The notes beneath the pieces are model-generated. The model saw nothing but the letters and a program-made list of their open reading frames with translations. It was not told the DNA's origin and made no database searches. From the NCBI RefSeq assembly GCF_037975245.1, contig NC_092566.1, forward strand, positions 2,358,001 to 2,422,000: a stretch of DNA of 64,000 nt, written 5' to 3'. Positions 28,112 through 36,612 of the stretch are shown here, in pieces. The stretch's first letter is position 1. Each line of letters starts with the position of its first letter. The stretch is from Apostichopus japonicus. Its lineage: Eukaryota > Echinodermata > Holothuroidea > Aspidochirotida > Stichopodidae. The position numbers and the translations under genes were made by a program.

Positions 28112-31100
28112 TATAGAGAAGGTATTAAAATACATGCAAAGATATTATTTGTTGGGCCTTGCAACTGTCCCAGTACAAGGATTTGGCAACATTAGGGACA
28201 GCCATTTCGGAAACCAAATAATGGTTCATTGTGACAGACAGGAATAACCTTATTTGTAATTGTGACTTACAGAAGCCAACTCTTGAAAATAGCATCTTCG
28301 CTACAAAACATCTTTCTCTGTCCTGTGACATTATAAAGAATTCTAAATGCCAGGTTGGTGTTCCTTATACAGTTTCCTCTGCTTCTGAGTTGATATTGGA
28401 AATGAACTATGACTTCTACTTGTTTTGCAGGGAGAAATAGGAGAAGTTGGACTTCCTGGGGCCGATGGTTTACAGGTAAGTAACTCCACATCTAACTCTT
28501 ATTATGTCCTAATTTCATCAGGATTTAAAACTAACCACCAAATGAGGGTTTTTTTAGTTTATGGGGTATGAATTACACCATTCACCATGCCCAACTGCTG
28601 CCTCTATCCAGTGCTCTGTAGTGTACCGGTAGGCGGAATAATTAAGCATGTGATGAAATGTAGTCACAACTGTTCCAGAACTGGGGAGATTATCCGAGCA
28701 AAATTTTCAATCGATCAATTAGTTAAATGTACCAGTCGTTATTAATTTTTCATATGTCTTATTTTTTTATTGTTACAGGGTCTTCAAGGGAGACCAGGTA
28801 ACCAGGTAAGAAATGCATAAAATTCTTAAAGTATTTCAGAATAGCAGAGAGGAATTCTGAAATGTCAAATGTTGTTCAAAAAGTGTCTTCATGGTTTGCC
28901 CGGGATAGATTTAAAGTTATGTTATGGATTATCTCTCATTATGTTGATTTGTGTCTATGTGCAACACATTGGGTTTTCGAGGCCCTTTTCTCGTCGCTTC
29001 AACTTTGTCAGTAAGTCAGTCAGTGTGCACTCAGGTTTAAAACTTAATACCTAAACGTTTGCCACATCTCATTAGATAAAATGGAGTGATGTTCTCTGTA
29101 AGTGTTCTAAATAATTTAATAAATATTAATAATAATTATATAACAATTTTAATAAATGTCAACATTGTGGAATCAGCTGGTACTGCAGCTTTACCGATGG
29201 CAGTAATAACTCCTCCTTTCCCAAATTTTGACATAAAAATAAAAGTTATCCATCCACTACTCACAAAAACTGTTCTGTGGGGTTGGTGGGATAGGGTGGG
29301 GGGGGGGGGGGTGTGGATGTATTGTTTCTGGAAAAAACACTTGTTTTCTATTCATCATTTGATAGGGTCCCAAAGGTGAACATGGAAGACATGGTGTCCA
29401 TGGTGAACAAGTGAGTATTAAGGATTCATGAATTATTTGTTTCCTTCATGAATATTCATCACTACATTTGGAAAATTGAGAGGATTGAGTCAGATATAAT
29501 TTTCATTATACAATAACATATCTCTAACACTCGCCATCATAATGCTTTCTAGAAATATGATTATTTGGTTAGACCAAAGGTTTGCCAAAAGAAAAATATA
29601 ATTTTAATTTTATTTTCTAATGCAGGGTCCAAAGGGTGAGAAGGGTGACATTGGTCCAAGTGGAAGAGACGGATTGAACGGAACTGATGGGCCGCCTGGT
29701 CCACCTGGCATGCAGGGCCCTTCTGGTCTACAGGAACTCATAGTATGTGATAACTGACCATTAGTTTCATGTCATTGTTATGTTTGGAATTAACATTAAG
29801 CAGATATGGTGACACGGGTGGTATTGCTTGGGAAAATACATGGTGACAAAAGTTATATTCCTAAAGCAAATTTGCGAGAAAAATCTGTAAGATTTTAGTC
29901 TATGTCCATCTTCCAAAATGTAAACAAATTGCAGCTCATCTAGTTTGTTGAAAACAATGGAGGAATTATTGAATTATTTTCTTCATTTTGATATCCATGT
30001 GATTAATACTGATGTAAAAGAAAATGTTAATGGGCGACAAATTTCACTAAACTGTATCACTTTTCATTTACATACTCATGTAGTCGCCTTCGGAAGAGAA
30101 AACAAAACTAAGACGGTCTCCTAATTTGATTGTCACAATTGAAATCACAATTTAGGCAAAACTCAATATGCATGTAAAAATTGCTGCAAACTGGTGATGA
30201 AACTTATTTCTTGTGCAGGGGTGTGTGTTTGTGGGGGGGGGGGATGGAGGGGTGTGTCTGATACATTGGCAACAAGTTTGTAACATTTGACGGTGTAATG
30301 AAGCCTCTCTGGTCAAATACACTAGCTGTCTGACTTGATGTGATGGAAATAATAAAATAAAAAAGTTAACAATTTCAATTCAACTTTCAATTTCAATGTA
30401 ATTGATGTGGAAGCTACTTGTACATTGCTATGTATAGAAAATTTTGAACTGACTGTACGGAGATGTTTTTTTAAAATTTCTGCATAGAATTAGCAAAAGT
30501 ATGAGTTAGAATTTCCTTTGTCAAAGCTGCATTGTTCGATGACTTTGACACAATCTGGTGATACCATACCGATTGGTAAAGGGGGGCGGGGGGATGGGGA
30601 GTAGTTTAGTTAAAAATATTATATGTTACCTTTGTCAACCAACATCGTATCAGAAATGTAGGTAAAATGTGAATGGTTTGCCGCCAATGAAAGATACAGT
30701 AGTAGGCTATGTCAAATGTGTGGAACACAGAACTTTCTGGATTAAACAGATTATATCAGCTTATAAACTGATTGTTTGAGTTTAGTTAAATGTAAATGAT
30801 TGCAACCATGGAGATAGCTTTGTTTGAATGACAGGAGTCCAATATTGCATGATTATGACATTACCTAGAAGATGTATAGATGCAACCCACATCTTTTACA
30901 TAGCAAGAAAAATTGGGAAGTAAGTATCCATAGTTGTAATATATAGTCGGTGCATAACGTTTGGAGGGAGTTATTATACAATTTTTTTGTGACATCCATA
31001 ATTTCAATTTGCTTTAGTTTGTTGATAAATTTGTTTCCTCGTTGGTGTCTCAAATTCTATTCATTCCCACAAGATATTTGTGTATTGATATTTCTACTAA

Positions 31101-34100
31101 AATAATGCTTTGTTCCTTTCTCTGTAGTCACTGAACGAGATCCCAGGTCTAAAAGTAAGTAAAAGTATAGATATAGCATTGTATGGATTGCTATTTTTGT
31201 TCTTTCCTTCCCCCCTCCCCTTACCCTGTCCCCCTTCTACCATTCTCAATAACTATGCTCCCAGCCACAGGTTATAGCATAATCGATCATAAACCCTCTG
31301 CTTGTCAGGCAAGGTACCATGCTTGACACAGGACACTGTTGGCCTTCAGGAATACCAGCTCAGAAATGGTTCACGGCTGGGGTCAGAGGAACCACAAAGT
31401 TGGGGGAACCGTAGACAATGTCGATTTCCTCTTGTTCTCAAGAGGTGCTAGTTTTGTTCTAAGGCGCCAAATGCACGGCTTGTTTCAAGACATCAGTGCT
31501 TTCAGTTGGATCACGAAGCCTTTACCAGTTAATGCTCCAATCGAAGACTGCCCACACTGACTTCCAAACATGGCTGTCACTATAAAACTAATTTCAGCTT
31601 TCATCATCCGTTGTGATTTCATTTTATTTTCACAAACAATTTAAGTTTTTTATTTCTTACTTACTCTTAGATGCAATTTAAATTGTCTTTAGGTGATATA
31701 ATAGGATTAATATTCTGCTTCATGTTTATTTTGTCACAGGGTTTTTAAATGTCTTTTTTCCCTTCTTTTCTTGCTTATTTTAGGGTGATCCTGGAAGAGA
31801 TGGCATGCCTGGACCATCCGGCCCACAGGGAGAAAAGGGTACAAAAGGCGAAATAGGTCCTATCGGAATCGGCAAAAAGGTAACAGCAGAGTTTCCAAAA
31901 TCTGTACGTTATTAAAAATTTGTTTGCATATTCTATCACTCCTGATTTGAGGGTAACTTTAAAGGGAAGAAAAATGAAGGGTTGCTTCATGACAAAAGCA
32001 ATCAGTGATGCTTTCTTTGCTCCATTTATAACAACGTGAAAACTTAGGAACAGGAGATGCGCCCCAAATATTTGGCTATCGTCTAAATATTTGAGATGTT
32101 GTGAGCCTTTTGCTTTACGCCATCATGATAACAGTGCCTTTAAACTTTCCGATTATATTTCATAACCACATTTTTCTGCTCCTGCTGTGGCTCACTGAAG
32201 TGATTTGAGCCATGTTCTGTACAAGTAGCAGTGCAGAGAGTTTGTAATAAGAAGGGAACAGGTTCAAATCGGACCAGAAAGCATAGAGCATCCACGTTAC
32301 CTTGTATTGAACCCTGTGAACATTTGTATTGCTATCAGCTTAGCTTACCCTCTGCATATATGTGTTGAAGGCTAATGTTGTTTCTCTTAACCCCTTACCC
32401 TATAACTCGCAGCGTTTTTTTTGTGCATAATTTCTACTCTTTTTTTTTTTTAGCAGGCACGTATACAAACGTATTGTTTCTCATTGCCATTTGCTTTATT
32501 TCCCTCTAGGGTGACACTGGAGAGCAAGGCCCACAAGGGCAAACTGGTCAAGTAGGTCCAAAGGGAGACCCAGGTCTCACTGGTCAGAAAGGACACCAAG
32601 GAGAACAGGTGTGTAAGCTTCTTTGACCAGCTGGTACATTTCATAGACTTTGTCAAGTGCTCACCAGTGTCATTTAAAGTACTTTGGCAATGTTCTCAAC
32701 AACGGCTTGCAAATTTTTATGTTTTTCCAAAACGTATAATTACCTCGTAGTTTATTTTCAACAGTTAATGGCAATAATGGTTGTCAGTCTAGATTCTTAT
32801 ATGCAAAAATAGACTAGACTTGGTGAGTGTATTCAAGTAAGGACACCACTACGTGCTTTTTTTTTCTTTCTTAGTTTTTTTATTTTTCCCTCAAGATTGT
32901 TTAGCTGAAAATTAACACACAAAAACTATGTAGCAACTGTAGAAGCAAATCTGATGAGAAGAGAAGTAAATCTGCTAATGCTGTCAACTATTAACTCCAT
33001 GAGAGAATTACTTGCAATATTGTATTTATTTTCAATCTTTTTGATAGATATAATTTAGTAGACATATTTCTGCTGCTGATTTTCTCTGTTCTCACCTCTA
33101 ATTTTGTACCTGTTTGATAATAGTTGCGACATTGTTGGATGTGTATGTTTTTCACTTGTTTTATTTAAAGGGGACGCCTGGTACAAACGGTCTAGATGGG
33201 CTTCAAGGAGAAAAGGGAGACAAAGTAAGTTCTCAATTTATCCTTCCCCCTTTCTCTTACTCTCACCTTATTTTTGTCTTGTTGCTCTTTATTCCTATTT
33301 TACATTCACATCTAACGGCGATTTAAAGCTATTTAGAAAACAAAACTTAATTAATTGTTCTAACGTAAAAGGTTCTAATGTACAAAAGCAGATTTGATAA
33401 ATTCTATTAATTCTGTATTGTGAAGTTATGTGAAGTTAACAGGAGAGTTTGTGTATTTTGAATGTTGTCTAGGTAACAAAAATGAGGAGACATTGGCTTA
33501 ACTCTTTTATTTCCAGGGTAACATGGGTCTTAATGGACCACCTGGCCCCCAAGGGATTGCTGGTGAACCAGGAAGAAATGGAAAGCCTGGTTTTGATGGT
33601 ACTCCAGGGATTAAGGTACATAGTAGCAAGATAATTCCCACATCAAGATATCTTTTAATAAAGAGTTTTAGAATGTTGAAGGTATTATTTGCATCAAGAA
33701 GGGTCATATTCTGAATTATAAAGGCCATGTTGGTAGTTGGTAGCCTTTCTACTTTTTAAATATTTGAAATGTTTGATCTGAAAACTAATTTTATCTAGCC
33801 AGATGAAATACTGCAAATTAAAATGAGTGTTGTTGTCCTTAATTTCAAGCAGTGGTTGTTGTAGTAATCTGTGTAATTTCATAATTGGATCATCCTTTGT
33901 GTATTTATCAACAACATATATTAGATATATATTACATTAATGATAATAGTGGCTTCTGTTCTAAGACCTACTGTACTGGTCAATCTTATGATTAATTCTT
34001 GTTTGTGGGTCGTCTGATTTATTCCAGGGAGAGAACGGGGAACCAGGGGTGAAAGGCGAACAGGTGGGTACCATTAAAAAACTCTAGTTCTAATTCCTGC

Positions 34101-36612
34101 AGTAAGGGCAATCAAAATTTTTCTGAACATTGTATGGTGGCATAGTTTGTTTTACCTATATATATATATATATATAACAAGATATAACTGGTTGTTTAGA
34201 TAGAACAACTGACATTTTGACATTTGCTCCCACCGAAATGGCAGGAAAATCTACCAATCTCTAAATCTGGTTCGGAGCATTTTATGTCATTCAGAGTACA
34301 CGCTTAATCTCTTTGCACAGCTACGTTGGTTAGTATGTGTGTCACGTCAAATGTATATTTCACAGCAATGAGCCGAGTTGTGTCAAGATCTAGAAGAAGA
34401 ATTACTTCCGATTGGTCGCAAATTACAATGACCATTTTTCAAACTCTGCTGGAATCAAATGTTTTCCATGAACCATACATTATTGAATATTATAGAAGTT
34501 ACATATACCCCCCTCTCATCCAACCTTCCACCACCTGCCCAACCCCTGTCCACCGTGGCGCATCTTACTATGCAACAACACAATAGTTAATATGTCTTAT
34601 GCCTGGGTTTAAGTCGTAAGCAAATTGCCAAACAATCCCCAATATATTTATTTATAGCGCTGGCGTAAGTTGTCAAAACTTCAGTGCAGACAGCTAATGT
34701 CGCTCACCACTGTAGAAATGTTGATGGCCTGGTCAGTGAGAACCATTTCTCATAATATTACATAATAATCACAAGATTGTTCTGTAAGAGGGACATCAAC
34801 ACTAACATTTGAAAATATTTGCATGTTTTGAATATGCAGCTTTGTTGTGTAATTGTCTCTCTCCATAACTTAGGAAACAGTTGTGGGAAGATATAAATAA
34901 TAATAATAATAGAATTTATAAAGTGCAAAAACTATAAAAATATTCTGTTGCTCTGTACAATAAAAGAAGAATAAAGAGAAGCAAAGTGAATAAAACACAC
35001 AAAAGATACCAAAAACCAGATTTAGACATCAAAAGCTTGTTTAAAAAAGTTTTAAGTTAACATTTGAAAAGACCAATCGAGGAGCACATTTTGAAATCAG
35101 TAGGAAAAGAATTGCACAGGCGGGGACCAGCAACAGCAAAAACTGGCTACCAATCGTGGTCCAAACACGAGGGACTACAAGAACGTTACCAGAATTGGAG
35201 CAAAGTTTTGTGGTTGACTCCCTCCCTCGTAACAAACAAGGAAGAATAGGTTATCAGGGGTCATGTCATGGAGGGCCTTATAGACTAGGAGAATCACTAT
35301 CTATAAGCAACAGGTTACCAGTGAAGATTCATTAAAACTGGGTAAAATATGACAATATGTCGGATTAAGAGTAACCAGTCTAGCAGCAGCGTTTTGAACT
35401 CATTGTAATCTAATAAAAAAGACACCGTACAATAAAGCATTTACAATAATCAAATATTACAAGTTATAAAAGCGTGCTCAAGAGTCCTCCAGGCATTATC
35501 CTCAGAGAGGAGCATCTCCCTAACTTGTCTTAGTTTGAAAAGCTGGGCAAAAAAAAAGACTTACTGCATATTTTACTGATGTGAAAATCTTATAATTTTG
35601 TCAAACCATCAATCTTGATTTGCTTTGTTTTTCGTGATTAGGGAGATATGGGCATAAGAGGAAAGAGAGGCAAGAAAGGAGCACCAGGAGATCAAGGTAT
35701 TCCAGGATTAGATGCCCCTTGTCCTGTGGTGAGTCAAAATCATAGGGTCTACTTTTGAAAAGCCCTCTATCTGTTTCTTGGTATCCTCTGCAAAGATTGA
35801 GCTGTTGTAAACTGTATGAAGGTGTCAGCCATGCTCCCGTATTGTAATGATTACATCGATAGCTGTCAAAGATTTGTTAAGGGCGTTTTCAGATATAGTT
35901 TACCTCTCTGAAAGGTGAGGAATTGCAGAGATGAGTCTCTTCCAATTGTAATACTAAGTAGGTCCTGATGTCTATTGACTTCATTATATGCTGGGTTGAG
36001 GCGCCTTGTAGTCTGACCCAGTAATCTCCTTCTGAGGCATACAGAAGTTATGATCAAATCAATCTTTTATAAAGTTCAGTAGATGTTCATTTCTTTGCTT
36101 TTCCTACACATACTTGATCATGTAAACCATATGAAAGATAAATTTGTGTGTTCCTGTAAATACACACAAAAGATATCAAAATAAAATGAACTGAAGAAAC
36201 AAACTAAGATGACAGACAGTTGTTTCTGCATTTTACTCTTTACGTATCTTTCTTCACCCCTCAGGGACTCAGACAGTTGTTACTGCATTTTACTCTTTAC
36301 CTATCTTCCTTTACCCCTCAGGGACTTAGACAGTTGTTCCTGCATTTTACTCTTTACCTATCTTCCTTTACCTCTCAGGGACTCAGACAGTTGTTTCTGC
36401 ATTTAACTCTTTACCTATCTTCCTTTACCCCTCAGGGACTCAGACAGTTGTTTCTGCATTTTACTCTTTACCTATCTTCCTTTACCCCTCAGGGACTCAG
36501 ACAGTTGTTTCTTCATTTTACTCTTTACCTATCTTCCTTTACCCCTCAGGGATCAGATGGGCTACCTTTACCGGGGTGCTTCCCATCACACACCAGAAAG
36601 AACAATATATGA
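1..36612 (+). CDS. FACIT-like non-fibrillar collagen, 3' portion (multi-exon gene, 5' end outside window)
   Basis: This is an extracellular-matrix collagen alpha chain. At least 23 exons between 374 and 36612 encode Gly-X-Y triplets, about 540-555 residues in all. From 4447 onward the exons start on a Gly codon in phase 0, apart from one or two that encode helix breaks, and exon sizes are multiples of 9 or near it (18, 27, 36, 45, 54, 96, 99, 117, 144, 306 nt). Helix breaks occur at 21184-21228, at 29733-31154 (spliced) and near 31870. The chain ends soon after the helix in a tail with two Cys and no COLFI domain, so it is not a fibrillar collagen. Short breaks and a cysteine-bearing end fit FACIT-type chains, but the subtype cannot be fixed without a search. 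The 5' end with the expected N-terminal globular domains lies upstream. No other gene is seen in the introns, only repeats. Confidence 0.93.
374..408 (+). CDS. collagen exon
   Basis: Acceptor ttgtag and donor gtaagt bound a 35-nt exon reading (G)[11 protein letters not shown]. It enters in phase 1, unlike the later exons, as expected at the junction of a globular region with the helix. Confidence 0.75.
409..4446 (+). other. collagen intron, no gene recognised
   Basis: A 4-kb intron with poly-G/poly-C runs (around 1117 and 2124) and purine-rich or pyrimidine-rich patches. Open frames here are short and low in complexity, and no collagen triplets are seen. Confidence 0.6.
4447..4491 (+). CDS. 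collagen exon, 45 nt
   Basis: ccctag|GGC ... CCA|gtaagt, phase 0, reads [15 protein letters not shown], five perfect triplets. Confidence 0.92.
4492..8960 (+). other. collagen intron, no gene recognised
   Basis: A 4.5-kb intron. A poly-C run lies at about 4627-4641. A short direct repeat (TTAATTCATGGKGGAACTTAAG, about 24 bp, two full copies and a third start) lies at 6269-6324. No coding segment was recognised. Confidence 0.6.
8961..9104 (+). CDS. collagen exon, 144 nt
   Basis: ctatag|GGA ... AAA|gtaagt, phase 0, 16 perfect Gly-X-Y triplets. The last third reads [14 protein letters not shown], which recurs almost unchanged in the exon at 16241. Tryptophan is uncommon in a collagen helix. 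Confidence 0.95.
9853..10162 (+). mobile_element. tRNA-derived SINE with (TTA)n tail
   Basis: The head has a Pol III A box (TGGCCAATTGG, about 9866) and B box (GGTTCGATTCC, about 9911) at tRNA spacing. The anticodon loop would read CGT. A body of about 200 bp follows, then a tail AAAGCGCTATATTAAA plus (TTA)n. AAGTTG flanks both sides (9847-9852 and 10163-10168), a likely target-site duplication. It sits inside a collagen intron. Confidence 0.85.
10339..10374 (+). CDS. collagen exon, 36 nt
   Basis: ccacag|GGC ... AAG|gtacgt, phase 0, reads [12 protein letters not shown]. Confidence 0.93.
10375..13224 (+). other. collagen intron with (ATGT)n microsatellite
   Basis: The intron carries a TGTA tetranucleotide run at 13062-13095, about 130 bp before the next exon, and a short CAGACA run near 11920-11945. 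No coding segment was recognised. The 111-codon open frame at 12508-12843 shows no collagen pattern and is treated as chance. Confidence 0.6.
13225..13278 (+). CDS. collagen exon, 54 nt
   Basis: ttgcag|GGT ... AAG|gtaaaa, phase 0, reads [18 protein letters not shown]. Confidence 0.95.
14728..14747 (+). repeat. (TAGA)n microsatellite
   Basis: Five tandem TAGA units, about 70 bp before the solo LTR. Confidence 0.9.
14819..15805. mobile_element. solo LTR (Ty3/gypsy-like by termini)
   Basis: A 987-bp block starts TGTAACACCCCTG and ends CAGGGCGTAACA, an imperfect TG...CA inverted end pair. ATAC flanks both sides (14815-14818 and 15806-15809). This reads as 5 bp (AATAC) if the terminal A is counted as flank. 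Its base composition is more GC-rich than the surrounding intron, and no internal gag/pol region is present. This is the signature of a solo LTR left by recombination between the LTRs of an inserted element. The superfamily is a guess from the termini. Confidence 0.75.
16241..16285 (+). CDS. collagen exon, 45 nt
   Basis: attccag|GGA ... AAG|gtgaaa, phase 0, reads [15 protein letters not shown]. It is a near copy of the 3' third of the exon at 8961, including the rare Trp. Confidence 0.95.
16335..16692. mobile_element. TTAA-flanked MITE, copy 1
   Basis: A 358-bp element bounded by TTAA. Imperfect terminal inverted repeats of about 20 bp (left AGGCATTGAAGACTCGC; right, reversed, AGGTGGGAAGACTCGC) lie just inside. 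It has no coding capacity. A second copy in the same orientation lies at 61950-62319, about 90% alike by eye. TTAA target sites are typical of piggyBac-type transposases, so this is probably a non-autonomous relative. Confidence 0.85.
16862..16915 (+). CDS. collagen exon, 54 nt
   Basis: aattaag|GGT ... ATG|gtaaga, phase 0, reads [18 protein letters not shown]. The acceptor tract is A-rich near the AG. Confidence 0.93.
17430..17540 (-). mobile_element. 5'-truncated SINE/LINE tail
   Basis: (AAT)n at 17442-17460 is followed by TTTATATAGCGCTTAATAC. On the minus strand this is an AGCGCTATATAAA tail plus (ATT)n, the same tail design as the SINE at 9853-10162. It is probably a truncated insertion. 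Confidence 0.6.
17908..17925 (+). CDS. collagen micro-exon, 18 nt
   Basis: cttcag|GGA CCA ATG GGA CCA AGG|gtaaaa, phase 0, reads GPMGPR. The size fits two triplets and both splice sites are good, but an exon this short needs transcript support. Confidence 0.7.
17926..21171 (+). other. collagen intron, no gene recognised
   Basis: A 3.2-kb intron with A/C/G homopolymer runs (e.g. 19275-19295, 20625-20645). No repeat family or coding segment was recognised. Confidence 0.6.
21172..21228 (+). CDS. collagen exon with non-helical break, 57 nt
   Basis: ttgtag|GGT ... AAA|gtaagt, phase 0, reads [19 protein letters not shown]. Triplets stop after GSPGRE, and the rest is acidic then amphipathic. It marks an interruption or hinge in the triple helix. 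Confidence 0.85.
22803..22844 (+). CDS. possible exon continuing the collagen helix break
   Basis: cctgcag|GCT ... AAA|gtttgt would read [14 protein letters not shown] in phase 0 and extend the amphipathic break before it. The acceptor is good. The only donor keeping phase 0 is the weak gtttgt; nearby gttaag and gtaaag would shift the frame. The forkhead gene also appears to use a gtttgt donor at 43506. The exon could be alternative or absent. Confidence 0.35.
22845..25212 (+). other. collagen intron, no gene recognised
   Basis: The intron contains G-rich and C-rich low-complexity patches (23470-23510 and 24907-24928). No gene or repeat family was recognised. Confidence 0.6.
25213..25248 (+). 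CDS. collagen exon, 36 nt
   Basis: acacag|GGT ... AAG|gtattg, phase 0, reads [12 protein letters not shown]. Confidence 0.95.
25280..25480 (+). repeat. degenerate GGTGAT/GATGAT minisatellite
   Basis: Starting about 30 bp after the donor, 200 bp of imperfect GGTGAT-, GATGAT- and TTTTGGTG-type units stay open on both strands. The long open frames here (Gly/Asp-rich on the plus strand) are a by-product of the repeat. Confidence 0.75.
25481..27257 (+). other. collagen intron, no gene recognised
   Basis: AT-rich intron sequence. No repeat family or coding segment was recognised. Confidence 0.6.
27258..27563 (+). CDS. collagen exon, 306 nt
   Basis: attacag|GGT ... AAG|gtaaaa, phase 0. This is the largest exon of the gene: 34 uninterrupted Gly-X-Y triplets (102 residues), from GDRGDQ to GPKGEK. 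It contains a run of Gly-Pro-Ile/Val triplets in the first half. Its size suggests loss of introns between ancestral small exons. Confidence 0.97.
27588..27653 (+). repeat. two (TA)n tracts around a SINE-tail fragment
   Basis: (TA)n at 27588-27606 and 27638-27653 flank a 29-bp segment (27607-27635). The segment matches the tail of the tRNA-like element at 27904 (GATTTTCCAACTCA core). Confidence 0.85.
27904..28028 (+). mobile_element. tRNA-like sequence, probable SINE head with AT-rich tail
   Basis: The first 72 nt (27904-27975) fold as a near-complete tRNA cloverleaf. The acceptor stem has 6 of 7 pairs (GCGTCCA with TGGAGGC), the anticodon stem is TCCGC/GCGGG, and the T arm holds GGTTCGAATCC. 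The anticodon loop GTACAAA would give ACA (Cys codon UGU), which eukaryotic tRNA-Cys does not normally use; the T stem has one mismatch. A tail ending in GATTTTCCAACTCATTAAG runs into (TA)n. The same tail occurs 380 bp upstream, so a SINE or tRNA pseudogene is more likely than a working tRNA. Confidence 0.65.
28029..28107 (+). repeat. (TA)n microsatellite
   Basis: Two long TA tracts (28029-28055 and 28072-28107) separated by GAAATATATAGAAATT. Confidence 0.95.
28431..28475 (+). CDS. collagen exon, 45 nt
   Basis: ttgcag|GGA ... CAG|gtaagt, phase 0, reads [15 protein letters not shown]. Confidence 0.95.
28779..28805 (+). CDS. collagen exon, 27 nt
   Basis: gttacag|GGT ... CAG|gtaaga, phase 0, reads GLQGRPGNQ. 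Confidence 0.93.
29366..29410 (+). CDS. collagen exon, 45 nt
   Basis: tgatag|GGT ... CAA|gtgagt, phase 0, reads [15 protein letters not shown], which is unusually His-rich. Confidence 0.95.
29626..29742 (+). CDS. collagen exon ending in a helix break, 117 nt
   Basis: atgcag|GGT ... ATA|gtatgt, phase 0. Twelve triplets ([15 protein letters not shown] to GPSGLQ) end in ELI, which opens a non-helical break continued by the next exon. Confidence 0.95.
31128..31154 (+). CDS. collagen exon, helix break, 27 nt
   Basis: ctgtag|TCA ... AAA|gtaagt, phase 0, reads SLNEIPGLK. With the preceding exon it gives the break ELISLNEIP before triplets resume at GLK. Confidence 0.85.
31784..31879 (+). CDS. collagen exon, 96 nt
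   Basis: ttttag|GGT ... AAG|gtaaca, phase 0, starts [18 protein letters not shown]. It ends GPIGIGKK, so the next exon's Gly gives a one-residue deletion break ([11 protein letters not shown]). Confidence 0.95.
32510..32608 (+). CDS. collagen exon, 99 nt
   Basis: ctctag|GGT ... CAG|gtgtgt, phase 0, eleven Gln-rich triplets starting [18 protein letters not shown]. Confidence 0.95.
33171..33224 (+). CDS. collagen exon, 54 nt
   Basis: ttaaag|GGG ... AAA|gtaagt, phase 0, reads [18 protein letters not shown]. Confidence 0.95.
33517..33615 (+). CDS. collagen exon, 99 nt
   Basis: ttccag|GGT ... AAG|gtacat, phase 0, eleven triplets starting [18 protein letters not shown]. Confidence 0.96.
34028..34063 (+). 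CDS. collagen exon, 36 nt
   Basis: ttccag|GGA ... CAG|gtgggt, phase 0, reads [12 protein letters not shown]. Confidence 0.94.
34156..34177 (+). repeat. (TA)n microsatellite
   Basis: An uninterrupted TA run in the intron after the exon at 34028. Confidence 0.9.
34893..35560 (-). mobile_element. minus-strand interspersed repeat with GCACTTTATAAAT...(ATT)n tail
   Basis: On the minus strand it ends in GCACTTTATAAATTCT plus (ATT)n (34894-34912). Landmarks such as GCAGCAGCGTTTTGAAC (about 35381) and a TTACAATAATC segment (about 35441) resemble, from memory, a repeat seen widely in aquatic animal genomes. No intact coding frame is present. The outer boundary near 35560 is approximate. Confidence 0.6.
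35642..35728 (+). CDS. collagen exon, 87 nt, end of helix
   Basis: attag|GGA ... GTG|gtgagt, phase 0. It reads [15 protein letters not shown] through [11 protein letters not shown]. The triplets end here and the first of two C-terminal Cys appears. The run RGKRGKKG is strongly basic. Confidence 0.93.
36211..36549 (+). repeat. 57-bp tandem repeat of splice-acceptor units
   Basis: Six copies of a 57-bp unit carry pyrimidine-rich sequence ending CTCAG, giving acceptors at 36264, 36321, 36378, 36435, 36492 and 36549, each followed by GGGACT or the real exon start GGATCAGA. The interval is exactly 57 nt each time, so all copies are in frame with the last exon and no stop occurs between 36265 and 36612. 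The first copy is partial at its left edge. Confidence 0.95.
36550..36612 (+). CDS. collagen last exon and stop
   Basis: cctcag|GGA TCA ... ATA TGA, phase 0, reads [20 protein letters not shown] then stop. Joined to the exon before, it gives a tail with two Cys ([13 protein letters not shown]). Five upstream acceptor copies could extend this exon by multiples of 19 residues. Confidence 0.88.
   Translation, partial: GSDGLPLPGCFPSHTRKNNI

Noticed and set aside
27996-28247. Open frame rich in Ile-Tyr
   Set aside because: It is the translation of (TA)n microsatellites.
36220-36612. 130-codon open frame with a 19-residue repeat, as a separate gene
   Set aside because: It is the read-through of the 57-bp acceptor array into the last collagen exon; only its last 20 codons match the collagen tail.
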